Origin: an uncultured Ilumatobacter sp.
Lineage (GTDB): Bacteria; Actinomycetota; Acidimicrobiia; Acidimicrobiales; Ilumatobacteraceae
DNA length: 29,643 nt
Direction of reading: 5' to 3'
Assembly: GCA_938049325.1 (NCBI GenBank)
Contig: CALICC010000367.1
Span: 1-29,643 of the forward strand
Under the pieces are notes generated by a model. That model had not been told where the DNA came from. It ran no database searches and was given only the letters and a program-made list of their open reading frames with translations. Below, piece after piece: positions 1 to 7,506 of this stretch (its first letter is position 1; every line of letters starts with the position of its first letter). The position numbers and the translations under genes are program-made.

Positions 1-611
1 TCGAGCAGCACGGCGGCCGGAATCTCCCCGAAGTCGGCGCGGACGATGGCGGCCGCTGAGCACTCCGACAGCCACTCGCGCACCGCCGACAGCTGGTCGG
101 AATCACAGAGATCGGACTTGGTCAGCACGATGATGTCTGCACCGGCGAGTTGGCGTCGAACCTCGCCGCCGACGTACCGATCCTTGGCCTGCCGGCGGAC
201 CGAGTTGGCAGCTGCGAGCACGACCACACCCCCCGGCCGAAACGGCGGAACGGTCCCCCACGCGGCCGCCGCCGCAGGATCCGCGACGCCGCTCGCCTCG
301 ATCACAACGTGTTCGAGGGGCGGTTCGAGCTCGGCCAGAGTTGCGAGTGTCGACTGGAGGCCGTCGCCCAGCGTGCAGCACACGCAGCCATTGGCCAGAT
401 TGACGACAGGGGCCTCACCGTCGGTCTCGACACGTGCGTCCTCGACGATGACAGCATCGATACCCACGTCACCGAAGTCGTTGACGATCACACCGATCCG
501 GCTCGTCGCGCTTGCGAGCAACGCGTTGAGCAACGTCGTCTTTCCCGAACCGAGGTAGCCCCCGATCACCGTGATGGGAATGGCCTCAGCCGATGGGGTC
601 GGGGCACTCAC
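1..611 (-). CDS. CobW/COG0523-family GTPase (partial, runs off left edge)
   Basis: This is the N-terminal 203 residues of a G3E-family GTPase of the CobW/COG0523 type, whose members use GTP hydrolysis to insert or traffic metals such as zinc or cobalt. The frame shows a Walker A loop GGYLGSGKTT (residues 17-26), an NDFG switch segment (44-47), the hallmark CxCC metal-binding motif GCVCC (C76, C78, C79), EASGVADP (105-112) and a TKSD base-recognition motif (164-167). I chose the GTG at 609-611 because it overlaps the TGA of the upstream serine hydrolase (GTGA), which implies translational coupling. The C-terminal CobW_C domain lies outside the window. The metal and the client protein cannot be told from this fragment. 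Family assignment is firm; the role is inference. Confidence 0.93.
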   Translation of the reverse strand, partial: MSAPTPSAEAIPITVIGGYLGSGKTTLLNALLASATSRIGVIVNDFGDVGIDAVIVEDARVETDGEAPVVNLANGCVCCTLGDGLQSTLATLAELEPPLEHVVIEASGVADPAAAAAWGTVPPFRPGGVVVLAAANSVRRQAKDRYVGGEVRRQLAGADIIVLTKSDLCDSDQLSAVREWLSECSAAAIVRADFGEIPAAVLL

Positions 612-2062
612 TCCGACACGAACCCGCCCGCCACGAAGGCGTTGTTCACGATGCGTTCGATATCGGTCGACTCACTGGGTGTCTGCCCGGCAACAGTGAG
701 CGCCCACACCACTCCATCGCCACGGTCGAGCACCATCGCATGTGTCGACTCGATGGTTCCCGTGTGACCGAAGCGTCCGCCGCCGTACGAGATCACGCCC
801 AATCCGTAGCCGCGTTGGCCGAACTGTCCACCGCCGGGCGAGAACATCGCCAGCACCGTTTCGATCGGGAGCGGCGAAAACCCCGGGGTCGACGTGTTGA
901 GAGCGTTGAAGATCGTGACGAGGTCGGAGGGCGTTGCGACCCAGCCTCCGGCGCCGCCGAGTGTCTCCATGTAGTTCCGGCCCGGCGTCGTGACGTGCTG
1001 GGCTTCGTCTGGGCCCGGATCGATCGTCGGCGCCAGTCGCATGCCCGAGATACCCAACGGCGTGAGCAAGTACTGGTAGATCGCTCGTTCGTAGCTCAGC
1101 CCGGTCAACGCTTCGATGGCGACACCAGCAATGCAGTAGTTCATGTTGCTGTAGACGTAGCCGCCGCCGCTCGCACCACTGCTCAGACCCTGACGCGCAG
1201 CATCAGCACAGTCACTGGCACCGCCACGAAAGAACGTCGACTGGTACTTGCCGAAGCCTGATCGATGCGTGAGCAGCTGACGCAACGTGAGGTTGGCCGA
1301 TCGACCGGCGCTCACACCCAGGTACTCGGCAACGACGCCCCCGACCGGGTCGTCGAGCGCGATCACGCCGGCGCCGACGAGTTGGAGCACGACAATCGCG
1401 GTGATCGGCTTCGAGATGCTGGCGATGCGGAATCTGTCCTGGGGCTCCGCTGGGTCACCGGTCGCCGGGTCACGCTCACCAAAGGCCGCACGATGGACGA
1501 TGTCGCCGTCGATCGACACCGCCACCGACGCCGCGGTGTTTCCCGGACGCACGAGAGCGGCGGCGAGCGACGCATCGAATCCGGCCCACCCCACGAGCTC
1601 CTCAGGGTCGGGTTGGCCCGGAGGTACGGACGTCTCCGGGTCGGTGCCGATGCCCGCGTCATCGGGCGGAAAGCGAGCGAGGTCCACATCGAGCACCACC
1701 TCGGGGCCGAGTTCGAAGCTCGGCTCGTCGTCGAACTCCTCATCGAACTCGCCATCGGACTCCTGGTCGTCCGGCAACTCGTCCGGGTCGACGTCCGACC
1801 CCGCCGCGACGGTCGTCGGCGGGATCGCCAGGAGCGTCGTCGAGGTGCTTGGCGATGTGGTCGGCGCGCTCGTCGTCGTGCTGTCGCTGGTCGAATCGGT
1901 GACCGCGACCGAGCTCGGCACCGTCGTCGCGGGGTCGGTTGCGACCACACGATCGTCAGTACTGACAACAGACTCGCCGTCGCCGTCGACCGATGAGGCA
2001 CACGCTGTGGCGCACAGGGCGCCAGCCACAAGCAGGGAGGTCAACGATCGGGAACGGGACAT
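608..2062 (-). CDS. Secreted/lipoprotein serine hydrolase, class C beta-lactamase-like
   Basis: This is a penicillin-binding-protein/beta-lactamase-fold serine hydrolase (Pfam Beta-lactamase family). Numbered from the upstream ATG at 2071, the active-site triad motifs are SISK (S218, K221), YSN (Y307-N309) and HTG (436-438). The N-terminus is a signal peptide ending in a lipobox-like ATAC, so it is probably a lipoprotein facing outward. Residues about 35-160 form a Ser/Thr/Pro-rich and then strongly acidic linker, unusual for the family, before the catalytic domain. I prefer the ATG at 2062 (484 residues) over the ATG at 2071 (487 residues), because a CATCAT hexamer sits 7 nt upstream of 2062, as in other leaderless genes here. 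It follows the polymerase gene by about 40 bases and its stop overlaps the CobW start. Substrate could be peptidoglycan peptide, D-amino peptide or an ester; sequence alone does not decide. Confidence 0.9.
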   Translation of the reverse strand: MSRSRSLTSLLVAGALCATACASSVDGDGESVVSTDDRVVATDPATTVPSSVAVTDSTSDSTTTSAPTTSPSTSTTLLAIPPTTVAAGSDVDPDELPDDQESDGEFDEEFDDEPSFELGPEVVLDVDLARFPPDDAGIGTDPETSVPPGQPDPEELVGWAGFDASLAAALVRPGNTAASVAVSIDGDIVHRAAFGERDPATGDPAEPQDRFRIASISKPITAIVVLQLVGAGVIALDDPVGGVVAEYLGVSAGRSANLTLRQLLTHRSGFGKYQSTFFRGGASDCADAARQGLSSGASGGGYVYSNMNYCIAGVAIEALTGLSYERAIYQYLLTPLGISGMRLAPTIDPGPDEAQHVTTPGRNYMETLGGAGGWVATPSDLVTIFNALNTSTPGFSPLPIETVLAMFSPGGGQFGQRGYGLGVISYGGGRFGHTGTIESTHAMVLDRGDGVVWALTVAGQTPSESTDIERIVNNAFVAGGFVSE

Positions 2063-2069
2063 CGACTCC

Positions 2070-2075
2070 ATGATG
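2070..2075 (-). promoter_or_regulatory. -10-like box of the serine hydrolase gene
   Basis: CATCAT on the minus strand ends 7 nt before the ATG at 2062. It supports that start over the ATG at 2071 and suggests an internal promoter in the ku operon. Confidence 0.35.
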
Positions 2076-2105
2076 TCGGTTCACATGACCGCAAGAGCGA
2101 CACCC

Positions 2106-3017
2106 TCACGTGCGAGGCGACGGCAGTTCTTGCTCGACGACAAGAACGTCGGCAAACAAGTCGCCATGCTGCTCGATTCGCTGCAGCACGTCGCCGGCCT
2201 CGAACACCAGCGGTGCTCGACCACCAGCGCAGTCGTCGACCTCGTCCCACGTCACCGGCGTTGACACGGTCGGCCGATCGCGGGCTCGAAGCGAGTACGG
2301 AGCGATGGTCGTCTTGTGCAGCGCATTTTGACCCCAGTCGACGAAGATCTTCCCCGGTCGCTCGACCTTGGCCATGACCGTGGTGACCTTGCCGTCGAGC
2401 TGACGCTCGAGGACCTGCCCGACAGCAAGCGCGAAGTCAGCTGCGCCCTGATGGGTCGGCCCGCCGTGTGCTGCATTGAGCGGAACGTACATCTGCAGCC
2501 CCTTCGATCCCGACGTCTTGCACCAACCCCGAAGCCCAACGGCGTCGAGGACAGCCTGAGTGGCAATCGCTACCTGGCAACACTCGACGATCGACGTCTT
2601 GGGTCCCGGGTCGTAGTCGAAGACCAAGATCCGTGGTGTGTCGAGATCGGCCGCAAGTGCCATCGGCGCGTGCAGTTCGAGCGCAGCGAGATTGGCGGCC
2701 CACGCCATCGTGGCGGTGTCTTCGACCCGGCAGTACTCGATGCCACCTCGCCGGTCGCCCGGGCCCAGCGCGACCGGCACCCATTCGGGGCGGTGTGCGT
2801 TGCAGCGCTTCTCGAAGAAGCTGTCTTGGTCGGTGCCGTTCGGAAATCGCCGAAACGTGATGCAGCGGCCGGCGAGATGCTGGACCGCGACAGGTGCCAC
2901 GCGCACGTGGTAGTCGATCACTTCAGCCTTCGTGAAGCCTGACGGGTACAGCACCTTGTCGAGGTTCGTCAGCCGAACCTCACGGCCGTCGATCTCGACG
3001 ATCGTCGGTGCGCTCAC
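2106..3017 (-). CDS. Stand-alone LigD-type polymerase/primase domain (NHEJ)
   Basis: This 303-residue protein is a bacterial NHEJ polymerase domain (archaeo-eukaryotic primase superfamily, LigD PolDom) without ligase or nuclease domains. In characterised relatives it fills gaps and adds ribonucleotides at broken DNA ends. Catalytic carboxylates are visible in FDYDP (D134, D136) and in FVDWGQN (D227). Motif II is SGSKGLQ (169-175), with Gln where a His is often found. The early segment with K21 and K30 resembles the 5'-phosphate-binding region. The start is GTG at 3015-3017, overlapping the ku stop (GTGA), so the two proteins are co-translated, which fits Ku recruiting PolDom to ends. The length matches stand-alone actinobacterial PolDoms of about 300 residues. 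The ATP-dependent ligase partner is not in this window. Confidence 0.95.
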   Translation of the reverse strand: MSAPTIVEIDGREVRLTNLDKVLYPSGFTKAEVIDYHVRVAPVAVQHLAGRCITFRRFPNGTDQDSFFEKRCNAHRPEWVPVALGPGDRRGGIEYCRVEDTATMAWAANLAALELHAPMALAADLDTPRILVFDYDPGPKTSIVECCQVAIATQAVLDAVGLRGWCKTSGSKGLQMYVPLNAAHGGPTHQGAADFALAVGQVLERQLDGKVTTVMAKVERPGKIFVDWGQNALHKTTIAPYSLRARDRPTVSTPVTWDEVDDCAGGRAPLVFEAGDVLQRIEQHGDLFADVLVVEQELPSPRT

Positions 3018-4090
3018 GCCGACTTCTTGACCGCTGCGGCCTTCTTCTTCGCGGCCCGCTTCTTGGCCGGGGCCTTCTTGGCCGAACTCTTCTTGACGGC
3101 GCTCTTCTTGGCCGCACTCTTCTGGGCCCCGGACTTCTTGGCCGCCGGCTTGCGCGCCGCCTCACGTTGCTTCGCTGCCGCCTTCTTGGCTGCCTTCTTC
3201 GCCGACATCTTGGCGACCTTCTTCGAGCTCACCGGTGTGGCGCCCCCATCGCCGTCGTCGGGTACCGACGTCAAACGAGCGGCGGCCTTCTTGGCGGGGT
3301 GATGTGACCGCGAGGCCTTGGCAGCGGCGACGCTGGCTTCGAGCGCCGCCATGATGTCGATCACCTTGGGCGCTTCGGACTCCTCGATCGGCGCGGTGAT
3401 CTCCTCACCGTCGGCCTTCATCTGGATCAGCGTCATCACCTGTTCGCGGTATTCGTCGTGGTACTTCTCCGGCTCGAAGCCGGCGCTCAGCGACGCGACG
3501 AGCGACTCGGCCATCAACACCTCTTTGTCGCTCACCTCGACCTCGTCGAGTGCGGCGAGCTCTTCGATGTCGGCCGGGTCGATCACCTCGTCGGCATACG
3601 CCAGCGACGACATGACCATGCGCCCCTCTTCGGCTCGGATCGCGGCGGTGTACTGCTTGTTGCGCATGACGAACCGGCCGATCCCGACCTTGCCGCTCGA
3701 CTCCATCGCTCTGGCGAGCAGCGCATACGGCTTCGCGTTCGCGTCGGGAGCGAGGTGGTAGGCCGTGTCGAAGTACACCGGGTCGATCTCGTCGAGATCG
3801 ACGAACTCCTCGAGGTCGATGGTCTTGGTCGCCACCGGCATGAACGGCTCGAGCTCGTCAGGATCGACCACCACGTAGCGACCTTTGGCAACTTCGTAAC
3901 CCTTGACGATGTGGCCCTCGGTCACCTCTTCGCCGGTTTCGGCGTTGACCTTGCGGTATCGGATGCGAGCGAGGTTGCGCTCGTCGAGCTGGTTGAACGA
4001 CACCGACTTCTTTCTCACGGCGTGAAAGAGCTTGACCGGGATGGCAACAAGACCAAACGAAATCGTCCCACTCCACACCGGCCTGGCCAT
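3014..4090 (-). CDS. ku: Non-homologous end-joining protein Ku with Lys/Ala-rich tail
   Basis: Bacterial Ku forms a homodimeric ring that binds double-strand ends and recruits LigD-type enzymes. The 358-residue product begins MARPVWSGTISFGLV, a typical Ku start, and the beta-barrel/ring core spans about 1-255, including the family segments around GRFVMR (138-143) and FEPEKYHDEYRE (205-216). Residues 261-358 form a very basic tail with many AKK/PAKK units. Mycobacterial and streptomycete Ku carry similar but usually shorter tails, which bind DNA and help ends to be bridged. The open frame continues upstream to 4600, but homology starts exactly at 4090, where CATGCT lies 6 nt before the ATG. 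It heads the operon with PolDom, serine hydrolase and CobW GTPase. Confidence 0.97.
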   Translation of the reverse strand: MARPVWSGTISFGLVAIPVKLFHAVRKKSVSFNQLDERNLARIRYRKVNAETGEEVTEGHIVKGYEVAKGRYVVVDPDELEPFMPVATKTIDLEEFVDLDEIDPVYFDTAYHLAPDANAKPYALLARAMESSGKVGIGRFVMRNKQYTAAIRAEEGRMVMSSLAYADEVIDPADIEELAALDEVEVSDKEVLMAESLVASLSAGFEPEKYHDEYREQVMTLIQMKADGEEITAPIEESEAPKVIDIMAALEASVAAAKASRSHHPAKKAAARLTSVPDDGDGGATPVSSKKVAKMSAKKAAKKAAAKQREAARKPAAKKSGAQKSAAKKSAVKKSSAKKAPAKKRAAKKKAAAVKKSA

Positions 4091-4096
4091 CGTTCC

Positions 4097-4102
4097 AGCA
4101 TG
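4097..4102 (-). promoter_or_regulatory. -10-like box of ku (leaderless)
   Basis: On the minus strand CATGCT ends 6 nt before the ku ATG. That spacing puts transcription start at or next to the A of the start codon. No Shine-Dalgarno is visible. Confidence 0.45.
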
Positions 4103-4143
4103 GCACACAGGCCTGTGGCTCGGCCCGCTCCACGCCGGCGATG

Positions 4144-5112
4144 TCAGGTTTGGTCGAGGACGGCGCGTGCGACGATGTCGGTTCCGAAACCCGTGAGAAT
4201 TGCCAGGTACAGCAATCCGGTGGCTGCCATGACCGCCGAGTAGTACCGCTCCTTCAGCGCCGCCCGCGTCACGAACACGAGCACGATCGTGGTGACCGCA
4301 CAGGCGCCCCACATCCAGCCGAGCAATCCACCCCATTCGTCGTCGACTGCTCCGGTCCACACGCTGATCATGCCCGTCGGCAGCAGGAGCGCGCCGACCT
4401 CGAGCGGCCACAACCAGCCGAGGGCCGTCACCATCTCGTTGAGCAGCTTTCGCGGCAATCCGGGCTGCACCAGATACCAGTGACCGAGCAGCATGCCGTC
4501 GCTGATCGCCCCGATGAAGGCAGCGCCGATCAGCGTGCGCAGGAGCGCCACCGTCGTATTGCCACCGGCGTCGATCGCCGCAGCGATCAGTCCCACGCAC
4601 CCGATCGCGACGGGGATCAGGTCGAGCGCCGGGTTGAACTCGGACCCGGTCATGACCGGGCGCGGCGCACCGACCTCGTCCACGTCATCGCCCGGCTCGT
4701 CCACCTGCCGGTCGATTCCGGTCATCGCTGCAACCCGTTCAGAACGGCGGTCGAAGTCAGCCTGTTGGCCCGACACGCCTGCGTCCTTGCGGACGACCGA
4801 CACGACCAGCGCAAACAGACACGAGAGCGCCACCCCCAGCGACGCGGCTTCTCGAACCGGATCGGTTCTGAACGCCAGACCAGCGGCGAATGCCCCGGCG
4901 GCGAAACAGAGGTACGTGCCGCGTAGAAGCCATCCGTACCCAAGTCCGACCACGCGGCGACGGGTCGTAAACCAGCAGAACAACATGCCGCCCGTCGCCC
5001 ACTGGAGCAGCACCGTCGCTGCATCGAGTCTGATCACGTGGGCGAAGGGTAACGGCAGAGACATCCAAGCAGCCGGCGTTCGAAGTACCGGGCCGCCCAT
5101 CGAAGTCAGCAT
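4144..5112 (-). CDS. Multi-spanning membrane protein, function unknown
   Basis: This 322-residue protein has about eight hydrophobic helices: three in the first 130 residues, a charged acidic cytoplasmic or external loop at about 130-165 (rich in D/E/R), and five in the C-terminal half. A polar segment, GHWYLVQPGLP, lies between the fifth and sixth helices and is the only distinctive motif I can see. I do not recognise the family. The ATG at 5112 is used here; an internal ATG at 5064 (starting MSLPLPF) is a reasonable alternative, because the 5112 start leaves only about 20 bases to the divergent lipoprotein gene. The downstream ku gene appears to have its own promoter, so the two need not be co-transcribed. 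Confidence 0.75.
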   Translation of the reverse strand: MLTSMGGPVLRTPAAWMSLPLPFAHVIRLDAATVLLQWATGGMLFCWFTTRRRVVGLGYGWLLRGTYLCFAAGAFAAGLAFRTDPVREAASLGVALSCLFALVVSVVRKDAGVSGQQADFDRRSERVAAMTGIDRQVDEPGDDVDEVGAPRPVMTGSEFNPALDLIPVAIGCVGLIAAAIDAGGNTTVALLRTLIGAAFIGAISDGMLLGHWYLVQPGLPRKLLNEMVTALGWLWPLEVGALLLPTGMISVWTGAVDDEWGGLLGWMWGACAVTTIVLVFVTRAALKERYYSAVMAATGLLYLAILTGFGTDIVARAVLDQT

Positions 5113-5120
5113 GATGGTCG

Positions 5121-5126
5121 TAGCCT
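5121..5126 (+). promoter_or_regulatory. -10-like box of the 5134 lipoprotein gene
   Basis: TAGCCT ends 7 nt before the ATG at 5134. There is no Shine-Dalgarno, which is the leaderless pattern seen at other gene heads in this window. Confidence 0.45.
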
Positions 5127-5133
5127 CGTGCTG

Positions 5134-5799
5134 ATGTCATCGAGTCGCCGCTTCGCCGGCCGAATCGCATGCGGGTTGGCCGCGATCGTCCTCGCGGCAT
5201 GCGCCACGGGCGAACGACCGGAGTTCCAAGACGAAGCTGATGCGAGCACCTCTCCACTCGCCAGCACCGGCAACGTCGAGATCGACACGGTCCTCGGTTT
5301 GCTGAATTCGGTCGACCGCGCCGAGTTCACGGCCGGCTACCAGATCGACACCGTCTTCAACTCCGTGTCGTCGACCGGCCTCGTCGTCCAAGCGCCCGGA
5401 CAGCGCCGTTCGATCACGATCGACAATGACGCTCGGACCGTGCGCTTCATCATCGACGGCCCCGACAAGCGAACCTGCGACTTGATCGCCGTCGAGTGCG
5501 AAGCTCGTCTGAACGATGCTCGCATCAGCGACACCCAGTTGCCGCACACCTTCTACGCCGACGCATTCGCTCGTCGTCTCGCCGCCGACGCTGGGCGACG
5601 TATCGGAGACCCCGCGTTGTACGAGGTAACGATCGCTGGCCAGGCCGCCCAGTGCGTCGACGTCGTCGTGACCGGAGGTACCAAAACGTACTGTGCGCTC
5701 TCCACCGGCCCACTGGCCCGCTTCGTGGGCGCTGACGTCGTGATCGAGATGACCAGCTATTCGACCCAACCCGACGAGTCGAAGTTCACGGCGACCTGA
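5134..5799 (+). CDS. Putative lipoprotein of unknown function
   Basis: A 221-residue protein with an N-terminal arginine pair, a hydrophobic stretch and the lipobox LAAC at about residues 19-22, so it is predicted to be exported and lipid-anchored. The mature part has alternating short hydrophobic strands and four cysteines (in CDLIAVEC, QCVDV and TYC), suggesting a beta-rich fold with possible disulfides, loosely like LppX/LprG-type lipoproteins; I cannot confirm that relation. A GTG two codons upstream (5128) is an alternative start. The stop is 9 bases before the AlkC-type gene, so the two are probably co-transcribed, though no functional link is evident. Confidence 0.8.
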   Translation: MSSSRRFAGRIACGLAAIVLAACATGERPEFQDEADASTSPLASTGNVEIDTVLGLLNSVDRAEFTAGYQIDTVFNSVSSTGLVVQAPGQRRSITIDNDARTVRFIIDGPDKRTCDLIAVECEARLNDARISDTQLPHTFYADAFARRLAADAGRRIGDPALYEVTIAGQAAQCVDVVVTGGTKTYCALSTGPLARFVGADVVIEMTSYSTQPDESKFTAT

Positions 5800-5808
5800 A
5801 CTCCTGGC

Positions 5809-6972
5809 ATGGCCGAACCACTGAAGAATCAGTTCGGGCACGAGGTCATCGAATCGATCGCGGACGACATCGGCGGGGCCGCCACATCACGAGGCGTCGA
5901 CTTCGATCGAAGCGCGTTCGTCGCCACCTGCATCGACGGGTTCGACGAACTGGAGCTGACGGCACGCTCGATGCACATCGCGGCCGGTCTCGCACAACAC
6001 CTTCCCGAAGACCGCACGCTCGCCATGGAGATCGTCGAAGCATCGCTCGACCATGAGCCACCTGACGACGAGGCAGGCGCGATGTGGGCGTTTCGATTCC
6101 TGCCCCACGTGCACTTCGTCGCCACCTACGGCCAGAGCGACTTCGAGGCCGCGATGCGCCTGCAGTACGAGGTGACGAAGCGATTCACCGCCGAGTTCTC
6201 GATCCGGCATTACCTCGTCGGCGAGCACCGCGACGCCACGCTCGAACGCCTCCGGATGTGGGTCGACGATCCCAACGAACATGTGCGCCGACTCGTCTCT
6301 GAGGGCACCCGAACTCGCCTCCCCTGGGCTGGCCACCTGCGCGAGTTCATCGAGAACCCCGAACCGGTCATCGCCCTGCTCGAACCTCTCCGGCACGATC
6401 CGGCCGAATACGTCCGGCGCTCGGTGGCGAACAACCTCAACGACATCGCCAAGGACCACCCCGAGCGGGTCATCGAGGTGTGTCGCGATTGGTGGGCCGA
6501 GATCGACCACGCTGCAGCGGAGGCCGGCGACGAGCAGGCGGTCCGTGAGCGGTGGATGATCCGCCATGCACTGCGCACCCTCATCAAGGCCGCACACCCC
6601 GAGGCGCTCGACGTGCTCGGCTTCGGCGCATCTTCGCCCGTCGAGCTGGCGTCGGCCACGATCGAACCACTGGTGGTCACGATCGGCGACAAGGTTCGAG
6701 TTGAGCTCGACCTGACCAATCGCTCGTCGGAGCCGGGAGCAGCACTGGTCGACATACGCGTGCATTTCGTCAAGGCGAACGGCGCCACGAGCCCGAAGGT
6801 CTTCAAAGGCGCCGAGCTCGAGTGTGCACCCGGCAGGAGCGTCACCGTGCGCAAGACGGTGTCGCTCGCTCAGCACTCAACGCGTACACATCACTCCGGC
6901 ACGCACGTCGTCGAGGCGATCGTCAACGGCGTCACTGCGCCGATCGGCTCGTTCGAGCTCGAACAAGCCTGA
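5809..6972 (+). CDS. AlkC-type DNA alkylation repair protein (HEAT-like repeats plus Ig-like domain)
   Basis: This 387-residue protein fits the AlkC branch (COG4335) of the AlkC/AlkD HEAT-like-repeat DNA glycosylases, which excise cationic alkylated purines such as 3-methyladenine. The helical-repeat domain covers about 1-265 and contains the family segments HVRRLVSEGTRTRLPW (158-173), YVRRSVANNLNDIAKDHP (201-218) and an RHALRTL helix (252-258). From about 278 onward the sequence becomes beta-rich (strands with VELDLTNRS and VEAIVNG), matching the C-terminal Ig-like domain found in one AlkC subgroup. It follows the lipoprotein gene by 9 bases. The family call is from recalled motifs, not a search; activity is not shown. 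Confidence 0.85.
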   Translation: MAEPLKNQFGHEVIESIADDIGGAATSRGVDFDRSAFVATCIDGFDELELTARSMHIAAGLAQHLPEDRTLAMEIVEASLDHEPPDDEAGAMWAFRFLPHVHFVATYGQSDFEAAMRLQYEVTKRFTAEFSIRHYLVGEHRDATLERLRMWVDDPNEHVRRLVSEGTRTRLPWAGHLREFIENPEPVIALLEPLRHDPAEYVRRSVANNLNDIAKDHPERVIEVCRDWWAEIDHAAAEAGDEQAVRERWMIRHALRTLIKAAHPEALDVLGFGASSPVELASATIEPLVVTIGDKVRVELDLTNRSSEPGAALVDIRVHFVKANGATSPKVFKGAELECAPGRSVTVRKTVSLAQHSTRTHHSGTHVVEAIVNGVTAPIGSFELEQA

Positions 6973-6988
6973 GTGCGAGAACAGCGCG

Positions 6989-7002
6989 AGCGCTACGGCG
7001 CT
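6989..7002 (+). terminator. Possible terminator hairpin at the alkC / GNAT convergent junction
   Basis: AGCGC-TACG-GCGCT forms a stem capped by a UNCG-type tetraloop on the + strand, 17 bases after the AlkC-type stop. It has flanking GC pairing but no T tract, and it overlaps the last codons of the convergent acetyltransferase gene. Confidence 0.35.
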
Positions 7003-7499
7003 GGCGCGTGGCCGGTTGCCCAGATCTCCTCGCCGTCGTCGTCGAACACTCCAGTAGTGGTCAGTCCGAGACGCTCCGCCACCCGTTGCGACGCGAAGTG
7101 TTCGGGATGGATGTGTGCTTCGAACGTCGCGACACCATGGGCTGCCAACCAGTCGTGAACCGCACGAGTTCCTTCGGTGGCGACGCCGGTTCGCTGTTCA
7201 CCGACTGCGACGATCCACGCGAGGTCGGCTGCGCTCCCCGTGACGGTCGCCTGGATCAATCCGATGGCCCGATGGTCCGCCGCCGTGCGGATGATCCAGT
7301 TGCACCACAGCTCTTCGGGCGTGGCGGACCCTGCGACCTGGCGGCGGTACCGATCTTCGAGTGCGTCCAATGTGGGCGGCTCGCCGCCGGTGTACCCATA
7401 GATCGACTCGTCAGCGAGGACCGACACCATGTCGACTGCGTCGAGCACGTCGAGCGGCGTCAGGACCAACCGCTCGGTGACGATCGTGGATGGGTTCAC
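6993..7499 (-). CDS. GNAT-family N-acetyltransferase (RimJ/RimL-like)
   Basis: A 168-residue GNAT acetyltransferase of the Acetyltransf_3 (RimJ/RimL) group, which move an acetyl group from acetyl-CoA to a protein N-terminus or small amine. Visible features are the opening VTERLVLTPL, which is typical of the group, the acetyl-CoA loop RTGVATEGTRAV in the middle, and the closing segment SQRVAERLGLTTTGVF common to these enzymes. It starts with GTG at 7497-7499, only 7 bases after the stop of the LLM oxidoreductase gene, so it is the second gene of a two-gene operon. Substrate is unknown. Confidence 0.88.
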   Translation of the reverse strand: MNPSTIVTERLVLTPLDVLDAVDMVSVLADESIYGYTGGEPPTLDALEDRYRRQVAGSATPEELWCNWIIRTAADHRAIGLIQATVTGSAADLAWIVAVGEQRTGVATEGTRAVHDWLAAHGVATFEAHIHPEHFASQRVAERLGLTTTGVFDDDGEEIWATGHAPAP

Positions 7500-7506
7500 G
7501 CGGCGA

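Noticed and set aside
3027..3302. Plus-strand frames opposite the Ku tail, rich in Leu/Ala/Phe and resembling membrane helices
   Set aside because: They are the complement of Lys/Ala codons (AAG to CTT, GCC to GGC), which produces false hydrophobic frames.
4091..4600. 170-codon N-terminal extension of ku
   Set aside because: Ku homology starts exactly at the ATG at 4090, and the extension is antisense to the membrane-protein gene.
5887..6876. 329-codon minus-strand frame inside the AlkC-type gene
   Set aside because: Shadow of a gene with clear family motifs; no ribosome site or -10 box at its start.
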